64,000 nucleotides of DNA from Hyphomicrobiales bacterium (GCA_900473915.1 UCNG01000022.1:110597-174596), one strand, 5' to 3'. Counted from the first letter of the stretch, positions 46,831 to 56,680 are shown. Notes: a model not told the origin generated them from the letters alone. Program-made: numbers and translations.

Positions 46831-46862
46831 TACGTAGCTAGATGTTTCCATCTAGCTACGTA
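46831..46862. terminator. Perfect hairpin between convergent genes
   Basis: TACGTAGCTAGATG-TTTC-CATCTAGCTACGTA: a perfect 14-base stem with a four-base loop, lying between two convergent genes. There is no T-run, so its role as terminator is inferred from position. Confidence 0.6.
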
Positions 46863-46902
46863 TTCTCGAACGCAAATAAACACCCAGTTTTGCGGTGATG
46901 CC

Positions 46903-48414
46903 CTACCGCTTGAAACTGCCCAGAATCCCGCGCACGAGTGCGCGCCCCAGCGAATTGCCGACCGAGCGGACAACGGATTTCATGGCTGCTTCCGCCACCG
47001 TCTGGCGGCCGGAGCGGCGGCCGGTGCCGAGCACCGTACCGGCGATCTCGCCAAAGATGCCGCCGCCGCCTTCTTCCTCTTCCTTGCCCTTTTGCTGGGC
47101 TGCCGCCGCATTCTGCGCCTTGCGGGCCAGCATTTCGAAAGCGGAATCGCGGTCCACAGCCTGATCGTACTGCCCGGCAACCGGGCTTGCGGCGATGATC
47201 TTCGCGCGTTCCTCCGGCGTCAGCGGTCCGATGCGTGACGAGGGCGGGCGAATGAGGGTGCGCTGCACGATGGAAGGCACGCCCTTGGCCTGAAGCGTGG
47301 AAACCAGCGCTTCGCCGGTGGCAAGATTGGTGATAGCCTGAAACGTGTTGAAATCCGGGTTCGGGCGGAACGTGTCGGCTGCGGTCTTCACGGCATTGGT
47401 CTCACGCGGCGTATAGGCGCGAAGCGCATGCTGCACACGGTTGCCGAGCTGCGCCAGAACCGTTTCCGGCACATCGAGCGGGTTCTGCGTCACGAAATAA
47501 ACGCCGACGCCCTTGGAGCGGATCAGGCGCACGACCTGCTCAACGCGGTCGATCAGCGCCTTCGGCGCCTCATCGAAGAGAAGATGGGCCTCGTCGAAGA
47601 AGAAGACGAGCTTCGGCTTATCGGGGTCGCCCACTTCCGGCAGTTCCTCGAACAGTTCCGACATCAGCCACAGCAGGAAAGTCGAATAGAGGCGAGGGCT
47701 CATCATCAGCTTGTCGGCGGCAAGCACGCTCACTACACCGCGCCCGTCGGTGGTGGTGCGCATCAGATCGGAAATCCTCAGCGCGGGTTCTCCGAAGAAT
47801 TTCGAACCGCCTTGCTGGTCGAGAACCAGAAGCGAGCGCTGGATCGCGCCGACCGAGGTCTTGTTGACGTTGCCGTACTTTGCCGAAAGCTCCGCCGAAC
47901 GGTCCGCCATTTCAGCGAGAATGGCCTGCAGGTCCTTGAGATCCAGAAGCAGCAAGCCTTCTTCGTCCGCCAGGCGGAAGGCGATGTTCAGCACGCCTTC
48001 CTGCGCGTCGGTCAGGTTCATGAGGCGAGACAACAGCAGCGGCCCCATTTCGGAAATGGTGGCGCGGACGGGATGGCCCTGTTCGCCGAAAATATCCCAG
48101 AAGATCACCGGCGCGGCGCGCATGTCATAGGGGTCGAGCTTCACTTCCGATGCGCGCTTGAGCAGCCCGTCATTTTGAACGCCGATAGCGCCGATACCGG
48201 ACAGGTCGCCCTTGATGTCAGCGCAGAACACCGGAACGCCAGCCGCCGAAAAGCTTTCGGCCAGAACCTGCAAGGTCACCGTCTTGCCGGTGCCGGTCGC
48301 GCCGGTGACGAGGCCGTGCCGGTTGCCGTATTTCAGCGCTAGATATTCCGGCTGCTGGTAGGAGTCGTCTGGCTTGCGGCTCGCGCCAAGAAAAATAGCG
48401 TCTTCGGCAGTCAT
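46903..48414 (-). CDS. HerA/FtsK-like ATPase, DUF853 (YjgR) family
   Basis: A 503-residue P-loop protein with Walker A GLVTGATGTGKTVTLQ near residue 35 and Walker B KLVFFFDEAHLLF, plus AQLGNRVQHALRAYTPRETNAVKTAADTFR. This matches the DUF853/YjgR family (helicase HerA-like). The C-terminal 80 residues are low complexity (QNAAAAQQKGKEEEEGGGGIFGEIAG) and then glycine/basic rich. Function in the cell is not established; no NurA-like nuclease is adjacent. Confidence 0.88.
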   Translation of the reverse strand: MTAEDAIFLGASRKPDDSYQQPEYLALKYGNRHGLVTGATGTGKTVTLQVLAESFSAAGVPVFCADIKGDLSGIGAIGVQNDGLLKRASEVKLDPYDMRAAPVIFWDIFGEQGHPVRATISEMGPLLLSRLMNLTDAQEGVLNIAFRLADEEGLLLLDLKDLQAILAEMADRSAELSAKYGNVNKTSVGAIQRSLLVLDQQGGSKFFGEPALRISDLMRTTTDGRGVVSVLAADKLMMSPRLYSTFLLWLMSELFEELPEVGDPDKPKLVFFFDEAHLLFDEAPKALIDRVEQVVRLIRSKGVGVYFVTQNPLDVPETVLAQLGNRVQHALRAYTPRETNAVKTAADTFRPNPDFNTFQAITNLATGEALVSTLQAKGVPSIVQRTLIRPPSSRIGPLTPEERAKIIAASPVAGQYDQAVDRDSAFEMLARKAQNAAAAQQKGKEEEEGGGGIFGEIAGTVLGTGRRSGRQTVAEAAMKSVVRSVGNSLGRALVRGILGSFKR

Positions 48415-48518
48415 CAGGCGGCTTGCTCCCTCTGTTCAACTCACTCAACGTATAAACGCCGCTCGTCGTCACGACAAGGAAAAGCCGTGGCTTGCCTCCA
48501 AACAGGGTATGGCGGAAT

Positions 48519-49457
48519 TCACCGCGCCGGATAGCCGTTTTCGTGAGCCGGAATGGCTTTCAGATAGGCGGCAATGGCGTTGCGGTCCGCCTCGGCAAGA
48601 TGGGCCATGTTCGCAACCACATCGGTCATCGATCCGCCGAGCGAATCGAAATCCGGGGTAAAGCCACTCTGCAATGCATAGGCGATGTCTTTCGCGCTCC
48701 AGTCGCCAATGCCAGCTTCGTCCGGGGTGATATTCGGCGCAACGCCCTTTTTGCCGTCGCTGCCGGTCTCAGGCGACACGGCACCGGCAAGCCACTTGCC
48801 GGTCTCCACTCCGCCAATCGCATTGCGCGGCGTGTGGCATTCGCCGCAATGGCCAAGCGCTTCCGTCAGATATTGGCCGCGCTTCACCTGATCGGAGGCG
48901 TTCGCGATTTCCACCGCTGGCTGATCGGTCAGATAAAGCTGTTTCCACAGGCCAAGCCCGCGCCGGATATTGAAAGGGAAGGACAGCTTGTGCGGTGCCG
49001 CGACATTGTCGGATGGCGGCAGCGTTTTCATGAAGGCGAAAAGATCGGCCACGTCCTGCGGCTGCATTCTGGCATAGGATGTGTAGGGGAAGGACGGATA
49101 AAGATGTTCGCCGCGCTTGCCGACGCCTTTCAGCATGGCATTGGCGAAATCATGGATCGTCCAGGTGCCAATCCCTTGCTCGGATGGGGAGATATTGGGC
49201 GCGATGAATGTCCCGAAATCTGAAGCCAGTTCATGCCCGCCCGCCAGAACCTTGCGCGCATCGCCCGTCGCACCCGGTGCCGCATGGCAGGAAGCACAGC
49301 CGCCCGCCCAGAAAACCTGCTCGCCCTTGGCGGGGTCGCCCGGCTTCATCGCGTCCAGCACCGTCTGGTCAACCTTCTGAGGCGCCGTCAAAATCCAGAA
49401 AGCCGCCGCTCCAGCTACGGCCACGATGCCTGCGGCATATGCCAGTTTTCGGATCAT
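48519..49457 (-). CDS. Diheme c-type cytochrome
   Basis: A 312-residue exported cytochrome with an N-terminal anchor (LAYAAGIVAVAGAAAFWIL) and two heme sites, GCASCH and HCGECH. Its order of segments (FIAPNISPSEQGIGTWTIHDF, HLYPSFPYTSYARM, LGHCGECHTPRNAIGG) parallels the first two-thirds of the three-heme cytochrome at 4441-5784, so the two are paralogues. Partner enzyme unknown. Spacing to the cytochrome c-prime gene upstream is 416 bases, filled by repeats, so co-transcription is doubtful. Confidence 0.87.
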   Translation of the reverse strand: MIRKLAYAAGIVAVAGAAAFWILTAPQKVDQTVLDAMKPGDPAKGEQVFWAGGCASCHAAPGATGDARKVLAGGHELASDFGTFIAPNISPSEQGIGTWTIHDFANAMLKGVGKRGEHLYPSFPYTSYARMQPQDVADLFAFMKTLPPSDNVAAPHKLSFPFNIRRGLGLWKQLYLTDQPAVEIANASDQVKRGQYLTEALGHCGECHTPRNAIGGVETGKWLAGAVSPETGSDGKKGVAPNITPDEAGIGDWSAKDIAYALQSGFTPDFDSLGGSMTDVVANMAHLAEADRNAIAAYLKAIPAHENGYPAR

Positions 49458-49483
49458 CCCACCCGTTCCCGTATGCGGTTCCG

Positions 49484-49793
49484 GTATTAGAGCGCCGTGC
49501 GTCCTTACGGACGCACAAAGGTAGCTCTAACCTATTGAATCTAAGAGCCTGTTCCAAAAGTCGCCATGCCGGTCTGCAAATGGCAATTTTCTGCGTTTCG
49601 GTGCTCATGGAGCTTTCTCAGACGCATAGTCTTATCCGAAAAGTCTGCAACTTTTCGGGACTATACTTGGAAGCACACTGCGCTCCGGTACTCGAAAATC
49701 GCCATTTTTGCCTCGGCCTGCCGCTTTTTGATTCAGGCTCTAAGCATCGTGCTTTCCGAAAATCGTTTCCGATTTCCGCGCCGATGCTCTAGC
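49484..49793. repeat. Cluster of palindromic intergenic elements
   Basis: First, TTAGAGC...GTGCGTCC-TTAC-GGACGCAC...GCTCTAA (49484-49533). Then a larger imperfect palindrome bounded by AAGAGCCTG (near 49543) and CAGGCTCTAA (near 49742), and a tail TTTCCGAAAATCG...GATGCTCTAGCGG. No protein-coding signal. The sub-elements look like members of the genome's dispersed repeat families. Confidence 0.65.
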
Positions 49794-49873
49794 GGACCGC
49801 TTTGCACATCTGCTCAAAATGAATTGGCACACCGAATGTTTCCGTCCAGTGTGCCTGGTGTCAACCGTGAAGA

Positions 49874-50314
49874 TCAGTCTTTCTTGACGCGATAGGCCTG
49901 ATGGCACGAACCGCAATTGGCGGCGACCTGCTGGAAGGCTGGCTTCAGCGCATCCAGATCCTGCGGCTTGGCGGCGAGAGCAGCAGCGGCATCGGCCCGG
50001 AATTTTTCGACATGCTTGACGAAATCGTCCTTGTTTTCCCAGATTTTCGGCGAAGCTTCGGTATCGCCCTTATCCGAACCGGCGGGGAACAGCGCATCCA
50101 CATCCAGCTTTTTGGCATCGGCATCGATCTTTTCCAGCGCCGCAAGCGCCGTGGCCGCATCGAAAGGCTTTTCGCCCTTGATCATGGGAGCAATCGTCCC
50201 GACCGAACGCCCCAGATCCTTCATGATCGCCTCGCGATCAGCGATGACGTCGGCTTGCGCCACGCCGGTAACCAATAGCGCCGCAGAGCTGACAGTCAGA
50301 AAAAACAAACGCAT
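49874..50314 (-). CDS. Cytochrome c-prime
   Basis: A 146-residue periplasmic protein with a signal peptide (LFFLTVSSAALLVTGVAQA) and a single heme motif NCGSCHQAYR close to the C-terminus, as expected for the four-helix-bundle cytochrome c-prime. The family binds NO and may protect against nitrosative stress or buffer electrons. Single gene with its own upstream spacer. Confidence 0.92.
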   Translation of the reverse strand: MRLFFLTVSSAALLVTGVAQADVIADREAIMKDLGRSVGTIAPMIKGEKPFDAATALAALEKIDADAKKLDVDALFPAGSDKGDTEASPKIWENKDDFVKHVEKFRADAAAALAAKPQDLDALKPAFQQVAANCGSCHQAYRVKKD

Positions 50315-50559
50315 GCGATCCTCCGCATTTAAAAAATTGAACAGATTTCGTCCCTTGGTTCAAATATCCGATACAATCCCGGACATTGCAATCATGGCAC
50401 CAGCCAAATCCCCAAGGCAGCAAGTATCATTTTGAATCTGTAGCGGTTATTACATGCGGTTCACGTTATCGTGATAAACATGACTTAATTTCTATTGTTT
50501 TATACTCCGGATGAGACAACTGCTCGTGAATCAATGTCTGATCACCGGGGCCAAACAAA

Positions 50560-50584
50560 AACGGCCCCGGAATCCGGGGCCGTT
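50560..50584 (-). terminator. Rho-independent terminator
   Basis: ACGGCCCCGG-AAT-CCGGGGCCGT, a perfect 10-base stem, followed on the minus strand by TTTTGTTTGG. It terminates the small gene at 50608-50970. Confidence 0.9.
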
Positions 50585-50607
50585 TCTGAAGGGCATGCAA
50601 GGCTTGA

Positions 50608-50970
50608 TCAGACGAACTGGCCGAGGCCCGGAATTGCGCCGATGACGGCATCAACCGGTTCGTCACCGGCCTTTTCCTTGGCGAAACGGATGGTTTCCTT
50701 GGCAACGCCGGAAATTTCACCCATGCCGAGGCCCGCACCCATAAGCTGCGAGCCGAGGCCCATCACGCCGCCCATCAGGCCGGACAGGAAGCCGCCACCC
50801 TTGACCTGCGAAATCGCTTCCTCAGCGCCCGGAAACGCTGCCAGAAGCTTCTGGACTTCCGTTGCCGGACCTTCCTTTTGCAGGAAGGCGAGGATCATGC
50901 CGACTGCCTTTTCTGCCGTTCCCGCATCGATGCCAACTTTGGAGGTGATGCGTGCGATCAGTTCTTCCAT
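50608..50970 (-). CDS. Small helical protein, DUF2267-like
   Basis: A 120-residue protein: MEELIARITSKVGIDAGTAEKAVGMILAFLQKEGPATEVQKLLAAFPGAEEAI, then a glycine-rich middle (GGGFLSGLMGGVMGLGSQLMGAGLGMGEISG) and a conserved IPGLGQFV end. The first half resembles DUF2267; DUF937 is another possibility. Function unknown. GGGAGAG precedes the ATG. Single gene with a strong terminator. Confidence 0.65.
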   Translation of the reverse strand: MEELIARITSKVGIDAGTAEKAVGMILAFLQKEGPATEVQKLLAAFPGAEEAISQVKGGGFLSGLMGGVMGLGSQLMGAGLGMGEISGVAKETIRFAKEKAGDEPVDAVIGAIPGLGQFV

Positions 50971-51086
50971 GGAAACTCTCCCAAAAATCTTACGTTTACG
51001 TAATATGCATTCTCGCCTTCGCTTTGCAAGCGGCTGTATGCCAAAATATTAGGTGTACGGTCCCGAAATGAGATGGGGCGGGATAA

Positions 51087-52787
51087 TTACGCCGTTTGAA
51101 TTTCCTGCAGTTCCAGCTCTTCGATCATGACCTGCCGCATGACGAATTTCTGGATCTTGCCGGTCACGGTCATCGGAAACTGATCCACGAAGCGGATATG
51201 AGCCGGAATCTTGTAATGTGCGATCCGCTGCTGGCAATATTCGGTGAGCTCTTCCTCAGAAAGCCGGGCGTCCTTGTGCAGCTTGACCCAGGCGCAGATG
51301 ATTTCGCCGAACTTCCGGTCCGGAATGCCAAATATCTGCACATCGCTGATCGCGGGATGGGTAAAGAGGAATTCCTCGATCTCGCGCGGATAGATGTTCT
51401 CGCCGCCGCGAATGATAAGGTCCTTGATGCGCCCGACGATGTTGCAATAGCCTTCCTCGTCAATGGTCGCGAGGTCTCCCGTGTGCATCCAGCCCGCATC
51501 GTCAATGGCTCCGGCTGAACTTTCCGCGTCGTTCCAATAGCCGCGCATGACGCTGTAGCCGCGCGTCAGCAATTCGCCCTTTTCGCCGCGCGGCACCACC
51601 TTTCCGTCCGCATCGACGATCTTCACCTCCAGATGCGGGTGAATGCGCCCGACCGTGGAGACCCGCCGCTCCAGCGGATCGGTCGTCGAACTCTGGAAAC
51701 TGACCGGGCTTGTCTCGGTCATGCCATAGGCGATGGTGATTTCGCTCTGGTGCATCTCGCTCACCACGCGCCGCATCACTTCGATGGGGCAGGGCGATCC
51801 CGCCATGATGCCGGTGCGCAGGCTTGAGAGGTCGAAGCGGCTGAAGTCCGGGTGATCCAGCATCGCGATGAACATTGTCGGCACGCCATGCAGGCCCGTG
51901 CATTGCTCCTCCTCGACGGTCTGGAGTGTCAGCAGCGGGTCGAAACTGTCGTTGGGGATCACCATGCAGGAGCCATGGGTGACGCAGGCAAGATTGCCCA
52001 GCACCATGCCAAAGCAATGGTAGAACGGCACCGGAATGCAGAGCCGGTCCTGTTCGGAAAGCTGCATCGCCTCGCCGACGAAAAAGCCGTTATTGAGGAT
52101 ATTGTGATGCGAGAGCGTCGCGCCCTTCGGGCTGCCGGTCGTGCCGCTGGTGAACTGGATATTGATCGGGTCGTCAAATTGCAGTTCTTCGGCAAGCTGC
52201 GCCAGTTCTTGTCTGGTGACGTCATCGCCGGATTGGGCGACTTCGTCGAAATTCAGCATGCCCGCCGTCTGCTCCGCACCAAGCCGGATCACGCATCGCA
52301 GTGAGGGAAGCCGCCCGGACATCAGATGACCGGGCCGGGCTTCATCGAGTTCGGGCGCGATGCTGCGCAGAATATCGATATAGTTGCTGGTCTTTAGCGA
52401 CGGTGCGAGGATGAGTGCGGCGCATTCGACTTTGCCGAGCACATATTCCAGTTCATGCGCCCGATAGGCCGGGTTGATGTTCACGAGGATCAGACCCGCC
52501 TTGGCGCTCGCAAACTGGGTGAGTATCCATTCGAGATTGTTGGGCGACCAGATGCCGAGACGCTCGCCGGGGCGCAAGCCTATCGCGAGAAAGCCTTCGG
52601 CAAGTTCGTCGGTGCGTTGCCTGAGTTCGGAATAGGTCAGCCGGATATTCTGGTGCCGGACGATGACGGCTGGACGGTCGGGATATTGTTCCGCGATCTG
52701 GTCCAGATGCCGGCCGATCGTGTTGCCGATGAGGAGCTTGTCGCTCGCGCCATGGACATAACTGGGAACAGAGCTTGCCTGCTGCAT
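51087..52787 (-). CDS. Acyl-CoA synthetase (AMP-binding, AcsF/FadD-like)
   Basis: A 566-residue ANL enzyme that activates a carboxylic acid with ATP and CoA. Core motifs: [77 protein letters not shown] and the Lys in [14 protein letters not shown]. Sequence type is that of medium-chain or acetoacetyl-like synthetases; the acid is not predictable. The start at 52787 has GGGAGGA six bases upstream. Confidence 0.92.
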   Translation of the reverse strand: MQQASSVPSYVHGASDKLLIGNTIGRHLDQIAEQYPDRPAVIVRHQNIRLTYSELRQRTDELAEGFLAIGLRPGERLGIWSPNNLEWILTQFASAKAGLILVNINPAYRAHELEYVLGKVECAALILAPSLKTSNYIDILRSIAPELDEARPGHLMSGRLPSLRCVIRLGAEQTAGMLNFDEVAQSGDDVTRQELAQLAEELQFDDPINIQFTSGTTGSPKGATLSHHNILNNGFFVGEAMQLSEQDRLCIPVPFYHCFGMVLGNLACVTHGSCMVIPNDSFDPLLTLQTVEEEQCTGLHGVPTMFIAMLDHPDFSRFDLSSLRTGIMAGSPCPIEVMRRVVSEMHQSEITIAYGMTETSPVSFQSSTTDPLERRVSTVGRIHPHLEVKIVDADGKVVPRGEKGELLTRGYSVMRGYWNDAESSAGAIDDAGWMHTGDLATIDEEGYCNIVGRIKDLIIRGGENIYPREIEEFLFTHPAISDVQIFGIPDRKFGEIICAWVKLHKDARLSEEELTEYCQQRIAHYKIPAHIRFVDQFPMTVTGKIQKFVMRQVMIEELELQEIQTA

Positions 52788-52890
52788 TTTCGATCCTCCC
52801 AAACCGAAGATGACGCCGAAGGCGACGCATCAAGTAATGAGAGGATGCCATCCGCAGGGCTTCATGAAAACCGCAGATTTTTGGTCGGGG

Positions 52891-53229
52891 TCAGCGTCTC
52901 GTGCAGCGGACGAGCGTTGCAGCACCGGCATTGGTGTATTTGCTCTGCATCGTATAGAGCCAGCCCTTGCATTCCGACAGGGTGGTGAAGCAGCGAACCC
53001 GGTCGATCGGGATCAATCCGTCGCCGCCGGTGAGGAAGGGCGAATCGTCCACGCCGCTGAACTGGCCGACGATGATCCCGCTGCCTCTTTTCGGCACATT
53101 GCAGCGCTGGCCCGCATATTCGCTCACATCCTTGCGCACCTGCGCTTCAGCCGAAATCGGCAGCGCGACAAGGCCGGAAACCGCAAGCGATGCGGACGTG
53201 AGGCAAAGAGCAATCAGCTTACGCAGCAT
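52891..53229 (-). CDS. Small exported protein of unknown function
   Basis: A 112-residue protein with a clear signal peptide (LIALCLTSASLAVSGLVALPISAEA). The mature part (VRKDVSEYAGQRCNVPKRGSGIIVGQFSG...DRVRCFTTLSECKGWLYTMQSKYTNAGAATLVRC) has four Cys that could form two disulfides. I recognise no family. ATG at 53229 follows AGGGAGAA; the longer frame to 53304 would spoil the signal peptide. Confidence 0.75.
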   Translation of the reverse strand: MLRKLIALCLTSASLAVSGLVALPISAEAQVRKDVSEYAGQRCNVPKRGSGIIVGQFSGVDDSPFLTGGDGLIPIDRVRCFTTLSECKGWLYTMQSKYTNAGAATLVRCTRR

Positions 53230-53300
53230 CGAATTCTCCCTGAAAAGACCAGCTATGAAACAACTTCTAAGTAGAATAGTACTTTTTCTTCCAATGAGAA

Positions 53301-53331
53301 GCATCGCACCCTTAAAATAGGGGTGCGATGC
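53301..53331 (-). terminator. Hairpin downstream of oligopeptidase B
   Basis: GCATCGCACCC / GGGTGCGATGC, a perfect 11-base stem, 12 bases after the oligopeptidase stop on the minus strand; the tail is only moderately T-rich. Confidence 0.75.
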
Positions 53332-53342
53332 CTTGTCTGGAA

Positions 53343-55448
53343 TCAGAGCGTGTCGCCCACCTTGCCAGTCACCTTGAGCGCAAAGGCATGGGTGTAGGCG
53401 ACTTCCTCCAGCCGCGAGAAGCGGCCCGAGGCTCCGGCATGGCCCGCATCCATATTGATGCGGAACAGGACCGGATGGTCGTCGGTCTTCAGTTCACGCA
53501 GCCGGGCAACCCATTTGGCGGGCTCCCAATAGGTGACGCGCGGATCGGTAAGCCCCGCCACGGCCAGAATGGCGGGATAGGCCTGACGGCTGACATTGTC
53601 ATAGGGCGAATAGCCCGCAATCGTCCGGTAATCGGCTTCCGAAGTGATGGGGTTGCCCCATTCCGGCCATTCCGGCGGGGTCAGCGGCAGCGTGTCGTCC
53701 AGCATCGTGTTCAGCACGTCGACAAACGGCACTTCGGCAATGATGCCGCCGAAGGCGTCGGGCGCCATGTTCGCAATCGCGCCCATCAGCATGCCGCCTG
53801 CCGAACCGCCATGGGCGACGATGCGGTCATGGCTGGTGAAGCCTTCTGCAACGAGGTGCCTCGCGGCGGCGATGAAATCGGTGAAGGTATTCACCTTCCT
53901 GTCGCGCTTGCCGTTTTCGTACCAGGCAAAACCCTTGTCCTTGCCGCCGCGGATATGGGCGATGGCATAGACGAAGCCGCGATCCACAAGCGACAGCCGC
54001 GAGGTGCTGAAGCTCGCCGGAATTGTGATGCCATAGGAACCGTAGCCATAGAGCAGGCATGGCGCAGAGCCGTCGAGCCTGGTGTCCTTGTGATAGAGCA
54101 GGGAGACCGGCACCAGTTCGCCATCCGATGCCTTGGCGAAGACGCGGCGGGTAACGTAATCCTGCGCATTGTGGCCGGACGGAACTTCCTGCGTTTTCAG
54201 GAGCTTTCGCTCCCGCGTGCGCATATTGTAGTCGAAAAGCTGTTCCGGCGTCGTCATGGACGAATAGGAGAAACGGATTACATCCGTATCATATTCGGCG
54301 CTGCCGTGAAGACCGAGCGAATAGGCTTCCTCGTCAAAGGCAATGGCGTGTTCCTCGCCGGTTTCGCGGTCGCGGATCACGATGCGCGGCAGGCCGTTAT
54401 CCCGTTCCATCCAGACAAGATGATGCTTGTAGGCCGAGTGCGACAGGATCAGCCGTCCCGGCTTTTCCGCCACGACCTCCACCCAGTTTTCCGGTTGCGG
54501 CGCGCTGGCGGGTGCCTGGCAGATCTTGAAATCCTTGGCGCCATCGGCATTGGTCAGGATGTAGAAGACGTCGCCGCCGGGCGCGATGTCATATTCCGTG
54601 CCGGTCTTGCGCTTCATGACGAGCTGCGGCTTTGCCGCCGGGTCGCTGGCGGGAAGCAGCCAGCATTCCGATGTTTCATGGTCATGAATGTCGATGAAGA
54701 TATAGTCGTCGAGTGCCGAGCCGCCGACGCCGAGGAAAAAGCCCGGATCTTTTTCTTCATAGATCAGCCGGTCGTCTGACTGGTCTGTGCCGATCTTGTG
54801 ATAGAAGACCTTGGATGGCCGGTGGTTTTCATCAAGGCGCGTATAGAAGAAGCCTTCGCTTCGCGCATCCCAGGCGCCGCCGCCATTGGTATCGGTGACG
54901 ATATCCTCAAGGTCCTTCATCGAAGTGAGGTCGCGGACTTTCAGCTTGTAGAATTCCGACCCCTTGTCGTCATAGCCCCAGATCAAAAGTTTGTGATCAG
55001 GCGCATGGTCGGCGGAGGCGAGGCGAAAATATGCCTTGTCCTTGCCTTCGACGTCGCCGTCGAGAAGAATGGTTTCCGCGCCGCCATCGCGGGGCGTGCG
55101 GATGAAATAGGGCTGCTCGCCGCCGGTGCGATAGGACACGCCATAGGCGTAGGGGCCATCCCTTGAGGGAACGGACGAATCATCTTCCTTGATCCGCCCG
55201 CGCATTTCTGCAAACAGGCTTTTTTGCAGCGCTTCCGTGTCTTTCATGAGCGCTGCCTGATAGGCATTTTCGGCTTCCAGATGTGTGCGTATTTCCGGGG
55301 CCAGAACCGAAGGGTCCTTGAATACTTCCTGCCAGTTATCTGCGCGCAGCCAAGCATAATCGTCGGTGCGGGTGATCCCGTGGCGGGTGTCATTGACCGG
55401 ATGTTTGGCAGCGTGCGGCGGTTGCGGTTGGGAGGAGCTTTGAGACAT
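53343..55448 (-). CDS. ptrB: Oligopeptidase B (S9 prolyl oligopeptidase family)
   Basis: A 701-residue serine peptidase of full length. An N-terminal beta-propeller (with HGITRTDDYAWLRADNWQEV at its start) is followed by the hydrolase domain with VAHGGSAGGMLMGAIANMAP (nucleophile Ser), the Asp in GLTDPRVTYWEPAKWVARLR and the His in MDAGHAGASGRF. Cleaves short peptides after basic residues in the cytoplasm or periplasm. No signal peptide. A single gene with a hairpin after it. Confidence 0.95.
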   Translation of the reverse strand: MSQSSSQPQPPHAAKHPVNDTRHGITRTDDYAWLRADNWQEVFKDPSVLAPEIRTHLEAENAYQAALMKDTEALQKSLFAEMRGRIKEDDSSVPSRDGPYAYGVSYRTGGEQPYFIRTPRDGGAETILLDGDVEGKDKAYFRLASADHAPDHKLLIWGYDDKGSEFYKLKVRDLTSMKDLEDIVTDTNGGGAWDARSEGFFYTRLDENHRPSKVFYHKIGTDQSDDRLIYEEKDPGFFLGVGGSALDDYIFIDIHDHETSECWLLPASDPAAKPQLVMKRKTGTEYDIAPGGDVFYILTNADGAKDFKICQAPASAPQPENWVEVVAEKPGRLILSHSAYKHHLVWMERDNGLPRIVIRDRETGEEHAIAFDEEAYSLGLHGSAEYDTDVIRFSYSSMTTPEQLFDYNMRTRERKLLKTQEVPSGHNAQDYVTRRVFAKASDGELVPVSLLYHKDTRLDGSAPCLLYGYGSYGITIPASFSTSRLSLVDRGFVYAIAHIRGGKDKGFAWYENGKRDRKVNTFTDFIAAARHLVAEGFTSHDRIVAHGGSAGGMLMGAIANMAPDAFGGIIAEVPFVDVLNTMLDDTLPLTPPEWPEWGNPITSEADYRTIAGYSPYDNVSRQAYPAILAVAGLTDPRVTYWEPAKWVARLRELKTDDHPVLFRINMDAGHAGASGRFSRLEEVAYTHAFALKVTGKVGDTL

Positions 55449-55503
55449 CCATAGTTCCGATGAAAACTGTTTCGATTTGCTGCAAGGCCCTTAAGCCATG
55501 CGT

Positions 55504-55650
55504 TCTAGTGGATTGAATTTCACGTTTGAATCCCGGCTGACATAGATGCTGTTTCAAACGTCAAATTCCTGGTGGTCTTTTGGATACCAACATTTGCTCA
55601 GCGCTTGAACCAAGGGATGCAAATGTTGGAATCAGACCGCTAGCGGGTGA
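55504..55650. repeat. Mosaic palindromic element upstream of mucR
   Basis: Two nested inverted repeats: GAATTTCACGTTTGAA (55515-55530) with TTCAAACGTCAAATTC (55553-55568, one mismatch), and CCAACATTTGC (55587-55597) with GCAAATGTTGG (55619-55629, perfect). Outer TCTAGTGG and CCGCTAGCGG flank them. The remaining 55651-56151 has no gene I can support and must hold the mucR promoter and leader. Confidence 0.65.
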
Positions 55651-56151
55651 TACTGGTGTTTATATAGTTGCGCCAAAAGGCGAAAGCGAGTTGATTCCGT
55701 TGAAATATATTTGACCAATGCCTTTTTGAGGCCCGATTTTGCGGCCAAAAGCTACTGAACGGAAACGGGTTAGTCTTAAGCCTCGTACAAGAAAACTTGA
55801 GGGAAAAAAATATTGCTAGCGGCGCCCGAGCAAATTAAAGGAATCCCGGCAGCGAACTGCGGCTTCATCCTTATCCTGTAATAAATGACAGGGGAGGCAG
55901 CGCGAACACATCGTGTTTCATAGTTTCCCTATTCCGGCAAGGTTGAGTTCTGGTTTTTGTATTTGCCGATTCAAGAAGAAAGACTTGTTGTTAATGTAAT
56001 GTGGTTTGACAATTCTATTGCAAATGACATTATCAACTGATATCCGCAATCGGGAATGAATGCGGCAGAGTTTTGGAATACGTAGCGACGATGGCAGGCG
56101 GGGATCTCCAGTCGTCGATTACGCAACAATAAGAAGTAAAAAGGAAATCTG

Positions 56152-56580
56152 ATGGAAAATCTGGACACGCACGACGAGAGCGCAGAACTGCTTCTGAGCC
56201 TTACTGCGGATGTTGTGGCTGCATATGTCGGCAATAATTCGATTCGCGCCGGTGAACTGCCGCAGCTAATCGCTGAAGTGCATTCTGCTTTCAAGCGCCA
56301 CGTCGAACGCGAGGAAGCGCCCGTCGTGGTTGAGAAGCCGAAGCCGGCTGTCAATCCGAAGAAGTCGATTCATGACGACTACATCATCTGCCTCGAAGAC
56401 GGCAAGAAGTTCAAGTCGCTCAAGCGTCACCTGATGACCCATTACAACATGACGCCGGAACAGTACCGCGAAAAGTGGGATCTCGACCCGAACTATCCGA
56501 TGGTCGCTCCCAACTACGCCGCTGCGCGTTCGCGTCTGGCGAAGAAGATGGGCCTCGGCCGCAAGCCGAAGGAAGCTTAA
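56152..56580 (+). CDS. mucR: MucR/Ros-family zinc-finger transcriptional regulator
   Basis: A 142-residue protein. The N-terminal half is the oligomerisation region (LLLSLTADVVAAYVGNNSIRAGELPQLIAEVHSAFKRH). The zinc finger reads CLEDGKKFKSLKRHLMTHYNMTPEQYREKWDL, with Cys-Asp-His-His ligands rather than two Cys. MucR is a global regulator in Brucella and rhizobia that binds AT-rich DNA and controls surface polysaccharide, motility and stress genes. Long upstream region suggests complex regulation, possibly autoregulation. A strong hairpin follows. Confidence 0.95.
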   Translation: MENLDTHDESAELLLSLTADVVAAYVGNNSIRAGELPQLIAEVHSAFKRHVEREEAPVVVEKPKPAVNPKKSIHDDYIICLEDGKKFKSLKRHLMTHYNMTPEQYREKWDLDPNYPMVAPNYAAARSRLAKKMGLGRKPKEA

Positions 56581-56640
56581 GCGCTCTGACATTCGAGCGC
56601 ACTGCGCTTTGCCGCGTCTATTCTTGAGCGTTTGTTGAAA

Positions 56641-56680
56641 TGGCCGTTATCGTAAAGCGCAAGCTCGACGATAACGGCCA
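56641..56680. terminator. Bidirectional terminator after mucR
   Basis: TGGCCGTTATCGT / ACGATAACGGCCA, a perfect 13-base stem with a 14-base loop, then TTTTG. It lies between mucR and the convergent small gene. Confidence 0.85.

Noticed and set aside
53328-54779. 483-codon open frame opposite ptrB
   Set aside because: Antisense shadow of oligopeptidase B; no ribosome binding site or domain.
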